A stretch of DNA of 64,000 nt from Ancylomarina euxina (GTDB taxonomy: Bacteria; Bacteroidota; Bacteroidia; Bacteroidales; Marinifilaceae): NCBI RefSeq assembly GCF_003863355.1, contig NZ_QQWG01000002.1, positions 124,001 to 188,000 on the forward strand, in the 5' to 3' direction. The number at the start of each line of letters is the position of its first letter. The stretch's first letter is position 1. Below the pieces are notes generated by a model. That model did no database searches. It was not told where the DNA came from and worked only from the letters and a program-made list of their open reading frames with translations. The position numbers and the translations under genes are program-made. Shown piece after piece: positions 1 to 9,071 of the stretch.

Positions 1-729
1 ACAGGCTACTGATACGTTTAATGATTCTGATGTAGCTTGATCGCTAGGGAAATTTGGAATAAATAATTTTTGGCTCACAAGGGGTTTCAATACCGCAGAG
101 ATACCTTTGCCTTCGTTGCCCATAATAATAAAACCTTTTGTACTGAGATCACTTTTATAAATTGTTTCTCCTTCAAGAAAAGTCCCATATACAGGGAAAT
201 TTGAAGATCCGAATTCATCTACAAGTAGTTGTAAATCTGTGTAGATGACTTTGACACGAGCTAATGCCCCCATAGTCGCTTGAATAACTTTTGGGTTGTA
301 TAAATCGACTGTATTTTTGGAGCAGAAAATATGCTGAATACCAAACCAATCAGCGATTCGAACAATCGTTCCTAAATTACCAGGGTCTTGCACATCATCA
401 AGCAAAATAGATAAAGACTGATTAATCTCTTTTTTATCAAAGTCTGAATTTGGAATCTTGAAAACCCCGATGATATCAGAAGGTGTTTTTAGACTACTAA
501 TTTTTTTAAGATCTGAAGCATCACATTCAATGATTTCAGTTTTTATATTGTACTCTGGAAGATCACTTATAATCGCTTGTTTAGTGTGAATGATATACTT
601 GGTTTCAAGTTTCGATTCTAATAAATCTGTGATTAATTTATATCCCTCAGCAACAAAAAGTTGATGTTGATCTCTAAATTTCTTTTTCTGTAAACTACTA
701 ATGAGTTTAATCTGATTTTTTGAAAGCAC
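1..729 (-). CDS. TrmH/SpoU-family RNA 2'-O-methyltransferase (C-terminus cut by window edge)
   Basis: This ORF is not in the track because it runs off the left edge; I translated it from the reverse strand. It starts at a GTG (729) a few codons after an in-frame stop. The three SPOUT/TrmH motifs are visible: motif 1 LDDVQDPGNLGTIVRIAD, motif 2 IMGNEGKGIS, and the start of motif 3 (IPNFPSDQATSESLNVSVA) at the window edge, so only the last few residues are missing. The N-terminal part resembles the substrate-binding extension of rRNA methyltransferases of this family (RlmB-like), which methylate a ribose 2'-OH using SAM through a trefoil knot. The exact target nucleotide cannot be read from sequence. 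It is divergent from the TamL-like gene. Confidence 0.9.
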   Translation of the reverse strand, partial: MLSKNQIKLISSLQKKKFRDQHQLFVAEGYKLITDLLESKLETKYIIHTKQAIISDLPEYNIKTEIIECDASDLKKISSLKTPSDIIGVFKIPNSDFDKKEINQSLSILLDDVQDPGNLGTIVRIADWFGIQHIFCSKNTVDLYNPKVIQATMGALARVKVIYTDLQLLVDEFGSSNFPVYGTFLEGETIYKSDLSTKGFIIMGNEGKGISAVLKPLVSQKLFIPNFPSDQATSESLNVSVAC

Positions 730-748
730 AATAATTGGATTGAATTTT

Positions 749-756
749 TATCTTTG
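749..756 (+). promoter_or_regulatory. candidate -7 promoter box for the TamL-like gene
   Basis: TATCTTTG matches the Bacteroidota sigma-ABfr -7 consensus TAnnTTTG exactly and lies in the short gap between the divergent TrmH and TamL-like genes. No well-spaced -33 TTTG is obvious. Confidence 0.45.
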
Positions 757-775
757 AAATACGATTCAGGCTAAA

Positions 776-3223
776 ATGTTCTTGAAGATAAGTATCTTTG
801 TAAAATTCGTAACTACTAATACAATACTCTACTTGAAACCTAATCATAAATACAAAAATAGTTATTTTTTTCTATCCTTAATCTTTGCCATATTTTTACT
901 TATGGGAGCCGTGTCTTGCTCTACCACTAAGTATGTGGGGGATAATGAATATCTTTTAAGTAAGGTGAGTGTTAAAGTTGATGATAAAAATATTTCATCA
1001 AGCGAACTTAATCAAAATATTAAACAACAACCGAATATTAAGATTCTTGGTATCTGGAAGTTCCATCTGGGTTTATATAATCTTTCCGGGAAAAATAAAA
1101 AGAAAGGCATTAATAAGTGGTTAAGTCGAATTGGAGAGGAACCCGTTATTTATGAAGACTATCAAACTCAGAGATCAAAAGTTCAACTGGGTATTTATTT
1201 GAGAAAAAAAGGGTACTATAATGCAACTATTGAAGATACTGTAGTTTTTCGCAGAAAAAAGGCTAAGCTAAGATTCAAAATTACATCAGGAGAACCTTAT
1301 CGATTTGGAAGTATTTTCAATGAAAAGGCAGCTTTACCTCGTAATTTTATTTCTCCATATCAAAATATTAAAGAAATAAGTGATAGTTCGCTCATTAGAC
1401 AATATTTGGTTGCAGCCTCTGTTAATAGTAAAATTAAAACTGGGCAGAACGTAGATTCTGATATTTTGGGAAAAGAACGCGATCGCATTTCAAAGTTAAT
1501 GAAGAATAAAGGGTATTTCAACTTTTCAAAGGAATACATCCATTTTATGATGGATAGTGTGGGGAAGGATCATCAGATGGATGTTTTTGTTGGGATTAAG
1601 AAGCCTCAGTCTTCCAATGTTGAGCGTAAGTACCGCATTAGATCTATCATCGTTAATTCCGATTACGATCCTAAGCCTATGTTATTGAACGACTCAGTAT
1701 ATTTAAGTAAGCTTGATACATTGAATCTAGGTAATTGCCAATTTATTTATACAGAGAAACTGAATATTAAACCCGATGTTATTATTAACTCATTGGGCTT
1801 TCAACCTGGCAGTCTCTATAATTTATCAGAGGTTGAGTACTCATACAGAAGATTGCAGGCCTTAAATCAATACAAGTTTGTAAATATTCGATTTGAAGTT
1901 GATACTGAAGCGGAAAATGAACTTGAAGGTAGTTTGAACTGTTTTATTCAACTATCGCCTCATAAAAGACAAGCTTATACGGTTGAACTTGAAGGAACCA
2001 ACTCTTCGGGTAATATTGGTTTTGCAGGGAAAGTTAATTACCAACATAAAAATTTGTTGCGTGGTGCTGAGATCTTGGATATCCGTTTGTCGAATGCCAC
2101 CGAAACGGTTAAGTCAAATGATAATAGAAATTTCTTTTCAAAAGAATATGGGGGTGAAATAAGCTTAAATACTCCTAAGTTTTTGTTCCCTTTTCTTACA
2201 GCGAATCGTTTTAGAAAGAAATATAATCCAAAATCAAGATTATCTTTAGCTTATAGTTATCAAAAACGTCCTGATTATACAAGGACACAGGCTGATGCCA
2301 GTTTTGGATATAATTGGAGATCATCAAGATATCTTACGCATACGCTTAATCTAATTGAGTTGAGTTTTGTTGAGGTTAAGAATTTGAGTCAAGATTTTAT
2401 TGATGATATAAATAATCTATATATCGCCAATTCTTTTACTGATCACGTGATATCTACAACTCGATATTCCTTAGTTTTTAATAATCAAAATCTGAATAAG
2501 CTTAGTAATTATAATTATTTACGATTTAGTTTTGAAACAGCAGGGAATACATTGAACACCTTTGATAAACTTCTCGGTTCAAAGAAGAATATGGATTACA
2601 ATGATAACGGCGAGTTAGAGGGAACTTATTATGATCTTTTGGGAATTCGATACGCACAATATATAAAAGCAGATATTGACTATCGATACAATTGGCACCT
2701 GAATAAGGCAAATACATTTGTTGGGCGCTTATTTATGGGTTTGGGATATGCCTATGGAAATCTTAAAGTTCTTCCTTTCGAGAAAAGTTACTTTTCTGGA
2801 GGTGCTAATGGCATTCGTGCTTGGCAAGTTCGCTCTCTCGGACCAGGTTCTTATTCTAATGATGAAGCTGTCTATCCTAATAATACTGCCGATTTTAAAT
2901 TGGAAGGTAATTTAGAATACCGCTTTAAGTTGGTTTGGAAATTTGAAGGCGCTATGTTTATTGATGCTGGAAATATATGGGCTATTTCATCTAAAGATGA
3001 TCGTCCTGGAGCTAAATTTGATATGAAGAACTTCTATAAAGAGGTTGCAGTTGGAACTGGTGTAGGAGCCCGTGTTGACCTGAATTTTATTCTTTTCAGA
3101 TTGGATTTAGGGCTTAAATTAAGAGATCCATCATTGGCAGGGGATAAACGCTGGATTATTGGAAATCGCCCATTTAGCTTCTCTCAACTGACCTATAATA
3201 TCGGTATCGGCTATCCATTTTAA
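776..3223 (+). CDS. tamL: TamL/BamA-family outer-membrane assembly lipoprotein
   Basis: An Omp85-superfamily protein of 815 residues. A hydrophobic signal (about residues 30-43) ends in a lipobox-like GAVSC, so the mature protein probably starts at a lipidated Cys48. POTRA-like segments follow in the N-terminal half (about 50-390), and the C-terminal half is a predicted 16-strand beta-barrel carrying the family signature SGGANGIRAW and a C-terminal aromatic (GIGYPF). A lipidated TamA variant (TamL) is known in Bacteroidota and is thought to work with TamB in outer-membrane biogenesis; no tamB is in the window. The ATG at 776 gives an unusually long leader before the signal peptide. An in-frame TTG at 833 would give a conventional one, so the true start may be there. 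Confidence 0.85.
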   Translation: MFLKISIFVKFVTTNTILYLKPNHKYKNSYFFLSLIFAIFLLMGAVSCSTTKYVGDNEYLLSKVSVKVDDKNISSSELNQNIKQQPNIKILGIWKFHLGLYNLSGKNKKKGINKWLSRIGEEPVIYEDYQTQRSKVQLGIYLRKKGYYNATIEDTVVFRRKKAKLRFKITSGEPYRFGSIFNEKAALPRNFISPYQNIKEISDSSLIRQYLVAASVNSKIKTGQNVDSDILGKERDRISKLMKNKGYFNFSKEYIHFMMDSVGKDHQMDVFVGIKKPQSSNVERKYRIRSIIVNSDYDPKPMLLNDSVYLSKLDTLNLGNCQFIYTEKLNIKPDVIINSLGFQPGSLYNLSEVEYSYRRLQALNQYKFVNIRFEVDTEAENELEGSLNCFIQLSPHKRQAYTVELEGTNSSGNIGFAGKVNYQHKNLLRGAEILDIRLSNATETVKSNDNRNFFSKEYGGEISLNTPKFLFPFLTANRFRKKYNPKSRLSLAYSYQKRPDYTRTQADASFGYNWRSSRYLTHTLNLIELSFVEVKNLSQDFIDDINNLYIANSFTDHVISTTRYSLVFNNQNLNKLSNYNYLRFSFETAGNTLNTFDKLLGSKKNMDYNDNGELEGTYYDLLGIRYAQYIKADIDYRYNWHLNKANTFVGRLFMGLGYAYGNLKVLPFEKSYFSGGANGIRAWQVRSLGPGSYSNDEAVYPNNTADFKLEGNLEYRFKLVWKFEGAMFIDAGNIWAISSKDDRPGAKFDMKNFYKEVAVGTGVGARVDLNFILFRLDLGLKLRDPSLAGDKRWIIGNRPFSFSQLTYNIGIGYPF

Positions 3224-3454
3224 ATTGCATTCGATTGCGGAATTTTCTTCGTAAAAAAAGGAGGTAAGTTCTATTATTTCTTTTTAACTTCGTACTTAAA
3301 TTGAGTATATATCTAGTTGATATTACTAAATTTTATGAAAATCCGAACCATTTAATAAAATTAGATTACAAGAATTTAATCTTGTTTCGATACTGAAATT
3401 TGAGTAAATTCTATTCAATGTTTATTGAGTAAATCTTATCAAAAATTATCACAT

Positions 3455-4531
3455 ATGAAAAAAGTATTAGAAGTAGTTAAGCCAGGTGTAATCACGGGTG
3501 ACGATGTACAAAAATTATTTCAGGTTGCGAAACAAGAAGGATTCGCTATTCCTGCTGTAAATGTAGTAAATACAAATTCGATCAATGCAGCTCTTGAAGC
3601 TGGACGCGAAGCTAACTCTCCTATTATTATTCAATTCTCAAATGGTGGAGCTTCTTTCTTTTCAGGTAAAGGAATTGGTGCTACAGGTCATGATGCTGCA
3701 ATTATTGGTGCTGTTGCAGGTGCTAAGTATGTTCACGCCGTAGCTGAGCATTATGGTATTCCAGTTATTTTGCATACTGATCACGCTGCTAAAAAATTAT
3801 TACCTTGGATCGACGGTCTTTTGGCTGCTGGGGAAGAATTTTTTGCTCAAACAGGTAAGCCATTGTTTAGTTCTCATATGTTAGACTTATCAGAAGAGTC
3901 TTTAGAAGAAAATATTGGTACTTGTGCTAAGTATTTAGAGCGTATGAGTAAAATCAATATGACTATTGAAATTGAATTGGGTTGTACTGGTGGAGAAGAA
4001 GATGGTGTTGATAACACTGATATGGATAACTCATTATTGTATACTCAGCCTGCAGATGTTGCATTAGCTTATGAAACATTGTTGAAAGTATCTCCTCGTT
4101 TCACGATCGCGGCTTCTTTTGGTAATGTACATGGTGTATACAAGCCAGGTAATGTTGTCTTGACTCCAAAGATTCTTTTAAACTCACAGTCATTTATTTC
4201 AGAGAAATATGGCGTTGCTGAGAACACAGTTGATTTCGTATTCCATGGTGGATCGGGTTCTTCTCTAGAAGAAATTCGTGAAGCAATTTCATATGGTGTT
4301 GTTAAAATGAATATCGATACTGATACACAGTGGGCATGTTGGAATGGCGTTCGTGAGTATGAAGCTGCTAACCGCGAATACTTGCAAGGACAAATTGGTA
4401 ACCCTGATGGTGAAGAGAAACCAAACAAGAAATATTACGATCCACGTGTATGGTTACGTTCTGGTGAGGTTTCAATGAAAGATCGTTTAGTTGTTGCATG
4501 TAATGACTTAAATTCAGTTGGACGTAACTAA
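3455..4531 (+). CDS. fbaA: class II fructose-bisphosphate aldolase
   Basis: Zinc-dependent aldolase that splits fructose 1,6-bisphosphate to DHAP and glyceraldehyde 3-phosphate in glycolysis and condenses them in gluconeogenesis; cytoplasmic. The Zn-binding HTDH (ILHTDHAAKK) and the phosphate-binding FHGGSGS region are present, and the length (358 aa) is normal for the long class IIA group. The ORF track starts at an upstream TTG (3425). I prefer the ATG at 3455, which gives the usual MKKVLEVVKPGVITG start. The gene stands alone, followed by a strong terminator. Confidence 0.96.
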   Translation: MKKVLEVVKPGVITGDDVQKLFQVAKQEGFAIPAVNVVNTNSINAALEAGREANSPIIIQFSNGGASFFSGKGIGATGHDAAIIGAVAGAKYVHAVAEHYGIPVILHTDHAAKKLLPWIDGLLAAGEEFFAQTGKPLFSSHMLDLSEESLEENIGTCAKYLERMSKINMTIEIELGCTGGEEDGVDNTDMDNSLLYTQPADVALAYETLLKVSPRFTIAASFGNVHGVYKPGNVVLTPKILLNSQSFISEKYGVAENTVDFVFHGGSGSSLEEIREAISYGVVKMNIDTDTQWACWNGVREYEAANREYLQGQIGNPDGEEKPNKKYYDPRVWLRSGEVSMKDRLVVACNDLNSVGRN

Positions 4532-4553
4532 TAGCTTCCATACTATAAATTTC

Positions 4554-4581
4554 AAAACCCGGACAATCTCCGGGTTTTTTT
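4554..4581 (+). terminator. intrinsic terminator after fbaA
   Basis: A 10-bp stem (AAAACCCGGA / TCCGGGTTTT) with a 5-nt loop, followed by a T run. It sits 23 bp after the fbaA stop. Confidence 0.9.
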
Positions 4582-4645
4582 GTGCCCACATAATAATGAT
4601 GATCAAATAACTTGTCAGATTTTGAGAATTTGGTTTCTTTATAGA

Positions 4646-4662
4646 CTGATTATTCTAATCAG
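4646..4662. promoter_or_regulatory. perfect dyad upstream of the NSS transporter (operator candidate)
   Basis: CTGATTA-TTC-TAATCAG is a perfect 7-bp dyad with a 3-bp centre, ending 33 bp before the transporter start. The position suits an operator or a short mRNA hairpin. The binding protein is unknown. Confidence 0.4.
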
Positions 4663-4695
4663 CTAATCCTAAATTGATAAAAGCCCCAATTCTAT

Positions 4696-6057
4696 ATGAA
4701 ATCAGATAAAATACCCCAGATAAGAGATGTCTTTTCAAGTAAAATAGGTGTGATAGCCGCTGCTGCAGGATCTGCTGTAGGCTTGGGGAATATATGGAAA
4801 TTCCCCTATATCACAGGTGTGTACGGTGGAGCAGCGTTTCTTTTTGTATATCTTGGTTTTATTGCACTTATTGGTTTGCCCATTATGCTTTCTGAGTTTA
4901 TGATTGGTCGTAAGTCTAGGAGTAATGTATTTGGCGCATTCAAAAACTTAGCACCCAATTCTCCATGGAAATATGTGGGGCTCTTAGGTGTTGCAGCAGC
5001 TGTTATGATTCTTTCATTTTATGGGGTAGTTGCTGGTTGGAGTATTGATTATATCGTAAAATCTTTGACCGATGGTTTCGCTTCAAAAAGCCCTGATGAA
5101 CTGGGGATAATGTTTACTCAATTTATTGAGACGCCAGGCTTGCCTATTTTTTATCAGCTCTTATTTATGCTGATGACAATGGCTATTGTTATTATTGGAG
5201 TGAAAGATGGTATTGAGAAATATGCAAAGATTCTAATGCCAATTTTGATTTTGATTATAATTGTTCTCGATATTAGAGCGGTTACCCTTGATGGTGCTAA
5301 AGAAGGTTTGAATTTTTTATTTCATCCAGATTTCTCTAAGCTGACTGCTGATGGCGTTTTAAGTGCTTTGGGACATGCCTTCTTTTCTTTGAGTCTAGGG
5401 ATGGGAACTTTGATTACGTATGGTTCCTATATAGGAAAGCAGAATAATTTAGCAAAAACAGCTTTAATAGTAACTGTGTCCGATACACTCATTGCTATTC
5501 TTGCAGGTATAGCAATTTTCCCTGCGGTATTTGCTTTTGGTATCGAACCCAGCAGTGGACCTGGACTTGTTTTTATAACCCTACCTAATGTGTTTCAGCA
5601 AATGCCTGGCGGTTTCTTCTTTTCAATCTTATTCTTCCTTTTATTAACAGTGGCTGCGCTCACCTCATCGATTTCTATTCTCGAGGTGGTTGGGGCTTAT
5701 TTTAGAGAAGAATTAAAGATAAAAAGAAATTTGGCGACGGTTTTGGCAACCGTAATGATTTCTATTGTTGGGATTTTTTGCTCTCTATCGATGGGTATGT
5801 TTAAAGAGCAGACTTTATTTGGTTTAAATTTCTTTGATTTGCTCGATTGGATATCTGCCAATATGCTCTTGCCTTTAGGTGGCCTTTTTATTTCACTATT
5901 TATGGGTTGGTATTGGGGACGTAAAATGATAGAAGATGAGTTGGCAAATGGATCAAAACTTTCCCGAGGATTGATTTCAGCTTTTATTTTTGTGCTTAAA
6001 TTTATTGCTCCTGGTGCAATTGCTATCGTCTTTTTAAATGGTTTAGGTGTTTTCTAA
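4696..6057 (+). CDS. sodium-dependent transporter, NSS/SNF family
   Basis: A polytopic inner-membrane protein (453 aa, about 11-12 membrane segments) of the neurotransmitter:sodium symporter family, related to LeuT and bacterial tryptophan/tyrosine transporters. The hallmark first helix with its unwound Na+/substrate site is clear near residues 15-40 (AAAAGSAVGLGNIWKFPY). It presumably imports an amino acid or another small amine with Na+, but the substrate cannot be inferred. It is monocistronic, lying between the fbaA terminator and the long acnB leader. A palindrome sits just upstream. Confidence 0.9.
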   Translation: MKSDKIPQIRDVFSSKIGVIAAAAGSAVGLGNIWKFPYITGVYGGAAFLFVYLGFIALIGLPIMLSEFMIGRKSRSNVFGAFKNLAPNSPWKYVGLLGVAAAVMILSFYGVVAGWSIDYIVKSLTDGFASKSPDELGIMFTQFIETPGLPIFYQLLFMLMTMAIVIIGVKDGIEKYAKILMPILILIIIVLDIRAVTLDGAKEGLNFLFHPDFSKLTADGVLSALGHAFFSLSLGMGTLITYGSYIGKQNNLAKTALIVTVSDTLIAILAGIAIFPAVFAFGIEPSSGPGLVFITLPNVFQQMPGGFFFSILFFLLLTVAALTSSISILEVVGAYFREELKIKRNLATVLATVMISIVGIFCSLSMGMFKEQTLFGLNFFDLLDWISANMLLPLGGLFISLFMGWYWGRKMIEDELANGSKLSRGLISAFIFVLKFIAPGAIAIVFLNGLGVF

Positions 6058-6142
6058 ATTAATTTAGATTCTATTTAGGCTATAGGGAGGACTTCATAAT
6101 TACTCTACTCTTGTATATACTGTATATTACTGCACTTTTACA

Positions 6143-6160
6143 GTCAATTTGATTATTGAC
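6143..6160. promoter_or_regulatory. dyad GTCAAT-N6-ATTGAC in the acnB upstream region
   Basis: A perfect 6-bp inverted repeat with a 6-bp spacer in the 337-bp gap upstream of acnB. The spacing and half-site size fit a dimeric regulator such as a Crp/Fnr-type protein, but no regulator is assigned. Confidence 0.35.
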
Positions 6161-6227
6161 AAAAATATTTTTTAGGACGTCGAAAATAGATTTTTTTTGG
6201 TGGACGTAAATATAGCATTTCCTTTGA

Positions 6228-6265
6228 TTTAGGGTAGGGTTTGTACCCGTTATTCAAGCCCTAAA
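6228..6265 (+). promoter_or_regulatory. nested hairpin in the acnB upstream region
   Basis: TTTAGGG pairs with CCCTAAA around an inner GGGT-TTGT-ACCC hairpin, 130 bp before the acnB start. It has no T run, so it is more likely a 5'-UTR structure than a terminator. Apart from this and the dyad at 6143, I see nothing else gene-like in 6058-6394. Confidence 0.35.
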
Positions 6266-6394
6266 ATATGATGTAAAACACATGTTTTTCTGAATCGTGT
6301 AATTATAAAAACTCTATGTTTGTTACGAATAAAGGAATAATTCTTCATTCTAAATACGTAGGTTACTAAACTAACATAACCGTATCAAACAACA

Positions 6395-8947
6395 ATGATT
6401 GACGCATATTTAAAACACGAAGCAGCCCGCGCTACCAAAGGTATCCCGGCTTTGCCATTGAACGCAGAACAGACTGCTGAACTTTGCAAATTATTAATAA
6501 ATCCTCCTGCTGGAAAAGAGGATTTTCTTTTGCATTTATTCAAAGAAAGAATCGCTCCTGGAGTTGACGAGTCAACAGAAGTAAAAGCTGAGTTTTTAGG
6601 ACAGCTTTTAAGAAGTGAGTTGAGTTCTCCATTGATCTCTAAATCCGATGCTATCGAGATATTGGGTACTATGATGGGTGGATACAACGTAACGATGTTG
6701 GTTGAAGCACTTCAAGACCCTGCTTTAGCTGAAGAAGCTGCAGAAGCGCTTAAGGGGATTATCTTAGTTTATGATTCTTATTACACCATTTTGGAGCTTT
6801 CTAAAACCAATGCAGCTGCAAAAAGTGTTATTGAATCTTGGGCTAATGCTGAGTGGTTCACTAAACGTGAAGAATTAGCTGAAGAAATCAAATTAAAAGT
6901 TTATAAGGTAGAAGGTGAAATCAATACTGATGATTTCTCTCCTGCTTCTCAGGCGTTTACTCGTCCTGATATTCCATTGCACGCTTTGGCTATGGGAGCT
7001 GGTCGTTTCGAAGATGGTAACGAAACGATTGCTCAGTACCGTAAAGATGGTCATAAGGTTGCCTTTGTAGGTGATGTGGTGGGAACTGGTTCTTCTCGTA
7101 AATCTGCTGCGAACTCTTTGTTATGGCATATTGGTGAGGATATTCCTTGTGTTCCTAACAAGCGTACTGCTGGTGTTGTTATTGGTGGTGCTATCGCTCC
7201 AATTTTCTACAATACTTGTCAGGATTCTGGTGGACTTCCTATTATTACCGATGTGTCTCAGTTGAATACTGGTGACGAAATTGTTATCAATAATGTTAAA
7301 GGTGAGATTACTCGCAATGGTGAAGTGATTTCTACTTATTCTTTAGCACCTGATACGATGACTGATGAGTACCGTGCTGGTGGTCGTATCCCTTTGATTA
7401 TTGGAAAAGCACTTACCGAAAAATCACGTGCTGCTTTAGGTTTACCTGCTACTGATATTTTTACTGTTGCTAATAACCCTCAGCCTAAGGCTAACCAAGG
7501 TTATACTATGGCTCAGAAAATAGTAGGTAAGGCTTGTGGTGTTGAAGGTGTATTACCAGGATCATCATGTGCGCCTAAAATGACGACTGTAGGTTCTCAG
7601 GATACAACTGGTCCTATGACTCGTGATGAAATCAAGGAATTAGCTTGTTTGAGTTTCGAAGCGCCTATGTTTATGCAATCTTTCTGTCATACTGCAGCTT
7701 ATCCAAAAGCGACTGACGTGGCAATGCACAAATCTATGCCTAAGTTCATGTCTGAGCGTAAAGGTGTGCCTTTGAAGCAAGGTGATGGTGTTATCCATTC
7801 ATGGTTGAACCGTTTATTGGTTCCTGATACTGTTGGTACAGGTGGTGACTCTCATACACGTTTCCCATTGGGTATTTCTTTCCCAGCTGGTTCAGGTTTG
7901 GTTGCTTTTGCAGGAGCTCTAGGTTTCATGCCTTTGGATATGCCAGAATCTGTATTAATCAAATTTAAAGGCAAGCTTAACCCAGGTATCACTTTACGTG
8001 ATGTGGTAAATGCGATTCCATATTTTGCGATTCAAAACGGACAATTAACTGTTCCTAAGAAAAACAAAATCAATATTTTCAACGGTAAAATTATCGAGAT
8101 GGAAGGTCTTGAAGATATTACAGTTGAGCAAGCTTTCGAATTAACTGATGCAACTGCTGAGCGTTCTGCTGCTGCAGGTTGTATTAAGTTATCCGAAGAG
8201 CGTGTTATCGAGTATGTGAAGTCTAACGTTGCCTTGATGGAATCAATGATCAAGATGGGCTACGATGATGCAACAACGATTCAGAATCGTATTGATGCTT
8301 GTAACGAGTGGTTGGCTAACCCAGTGTTGCTTTCTAGAGACGAGAATGCTGAATATGCTGAGGTAATCGAAATCGATCTTTCTGAAATTACTGAGCCTAT
8401 CCTTTGTTGTCCTAACGACCCGGATGATGTGAAGTTGCTTTCTGAAGTTCAAGGTGCTGAAATTCAGGATGTATTCATCGGTTCTTGTATGACAAACATT
8501 GGTCACTTCCGTGCTTGTGAAAAAGTTTGGAGTGGATTAACTCCTAGCGATAAAGTAAGAACATATATGGCTCCTCCTACACGTATGGATGCTGCTGTAT
8601 TGAAAGAAGAAGCTACTTTTGCGACTTTCTCTCAGTTGGGTGTTCGTATCGAAACGCCAGGATGTTCATTATGTATGGGGAACCAACTTCGTGTTCCAGA
8701 TAAGGTGAATGTATATTCTACTTCAACTCGTAACTTCAACAACCGTATGGGTACTGGTGCTCAAGTTTACTTGGGTTCTGCCGAACTTGGTGCTATTGTA
8801 GCTGTTTTAGGTAAATTACCTTCTCCTGCTGAGTATATGGAAATATACAATGAGAAAATTGCTGATCACGAAGAGGAAGTATATAAATACATGCAGTTTG
8901 ACGAAATGGATATGGAGGATGCTCTATATCAGCGTCGCGATCTGTAA
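6395..8947 (+). CDS. acnB: aconitate hydratase B
   Basis: TCA-cycle enzyme interconverting citrate and isocitrate through cis-aconitate; AcnB types may also hydrate 2-methyl-cis-aconitate. At 850 aa it has the AcnB order: an N-terminal HEAT-like domain (about 1-160), the swivel domain placed before the catalytic core (about 165-370, with DVVGTGSSRKSAANSL), then the [4Fe-4S] core with cluster cysteines in GSCMTNIGH and CSLCMGNQ. Family members can bind mRNA when they lose the cluster, so the structured upstream region is worth noting. Flanked downstream by hairpins and a bidirectional terminator. Confidence 0.97.
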   Translation: MIDAYLKHEAARATKGIPALPLNAEQTAELCKLLINPPAGKEDFLLHLFKERIAPGVDESTEVKAEFLGQLLRSELSSPLISKSDAIEILGTMMGGYNVTMLVEALQDPALAEEAAEALKGIILVYDSYYTILELSKTNAAAKSVIESWANAEWFTKREELAEEIKLKVYKVEGEINTDDFSPASQAFTRPDIPLHALAMGAGRFEDGNETIAQYRKDGHKVAFVGDVVGTGSSRKSAANSLLWHIGEDIPCVPNKRTAGVVIGGAIAPIFYNTCQDSGGLPIITDVSQLNTGDEIVINNVKGEITRNGEVISTYSLAPDTMTDEYRAGGRIPLIIGKALTEKSRAALGLPATDIFTVANNPQPKANQGYTMAQKIVGKACGVEGVLPGSSCAPKMTTVGSQDTTGPMTRDEIKELACLSFEAPMFMQSFCHTAAYPKATDVAMHKSMPKFMSERKGVPLKQGDGVIHSWLNRLLVPDTVGTGGDSHTRFPLGISFPAGSGLVAFAGALGFMPLDMPESVLIKFKGKLNPGITLRDVVNAIPYFAIQNGQLTVPKKNKINIFNGKIIEMEGLEDITVEQAFELTDATAERSAAAGCIKLSEERVIEYVKSNVALMESMIKMGYDDATTIQNRIDACNEWLANPVLLSRDENAEYAEVIEIDLSEITEPILCCPNDPDDVKLLSEVQGAEIQDVFIGSCMTNIGHFRACEKVWSGLTPSDKVRTYMAPPTRMDAAVLKEEATFATFSQLGVRIETPGCSLCMGNQLRVPDKVNVYSTSTRNFNNRMGTGAQVYLGSAELGAIVAVLGKLPSPAEYMEIYNEKIADHEEEVYKYMQFDEMDMEDALYQRRDL

Positions 8948-8955
8948 TTTTTTAT

Positions 8956-8998
8956 TGATCCGATCAATCATCTCAAATGAAGTGAATTGATCGGATCA
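8956..8998. repeat. long inverted repeat downstream of acnB
   Basis: A 13-bp perfect stem (core GATCCGATCAAT / ATTGATCGGATC) with a 17-nt loop directly after the acnB stop. It may act as a 3' mRNA-stabilising hairpin ahead of the true terminator at 9041. Confidence 0.6.
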
Positions 8999-9040
8999 CT
9001 TTTGAGCTTTAAGATTGGACAACCTTAAAGCTTCAACCCA

Positions 9041-9071
9041 AAGCCGAAGATTTATTCTTCGGCTTTTTTAT
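9041..9071. terminator. bidirectional terminator between acnB and the LuxR-type gene
   Basis: AAGCCGAAGA-TTTAT-TCTTCGGCTT followed by a T run. The preceding sequence is less A-rich on the other strand, so termination is clearest for acnB, but the stem abuts the stop codon of the convergent LuxR-type gene. Confidence 0.85.

Noticed and set aside
221-240. CTAC-AA-GTAG palindrome resembling the lux-box-like half-sites
   Set aside because: The spacer is 2 bp instead of 8 and it lies within the TrmH coding sequence.
4069-4428. Minus-strand 119-aa ORF within fbaA (and similar long antisense ORFs in acnB, ilvB, leuC and leuB)
   Set aside because: Shadow ORFs created by codon bias of well-conserved genes on the other strand.
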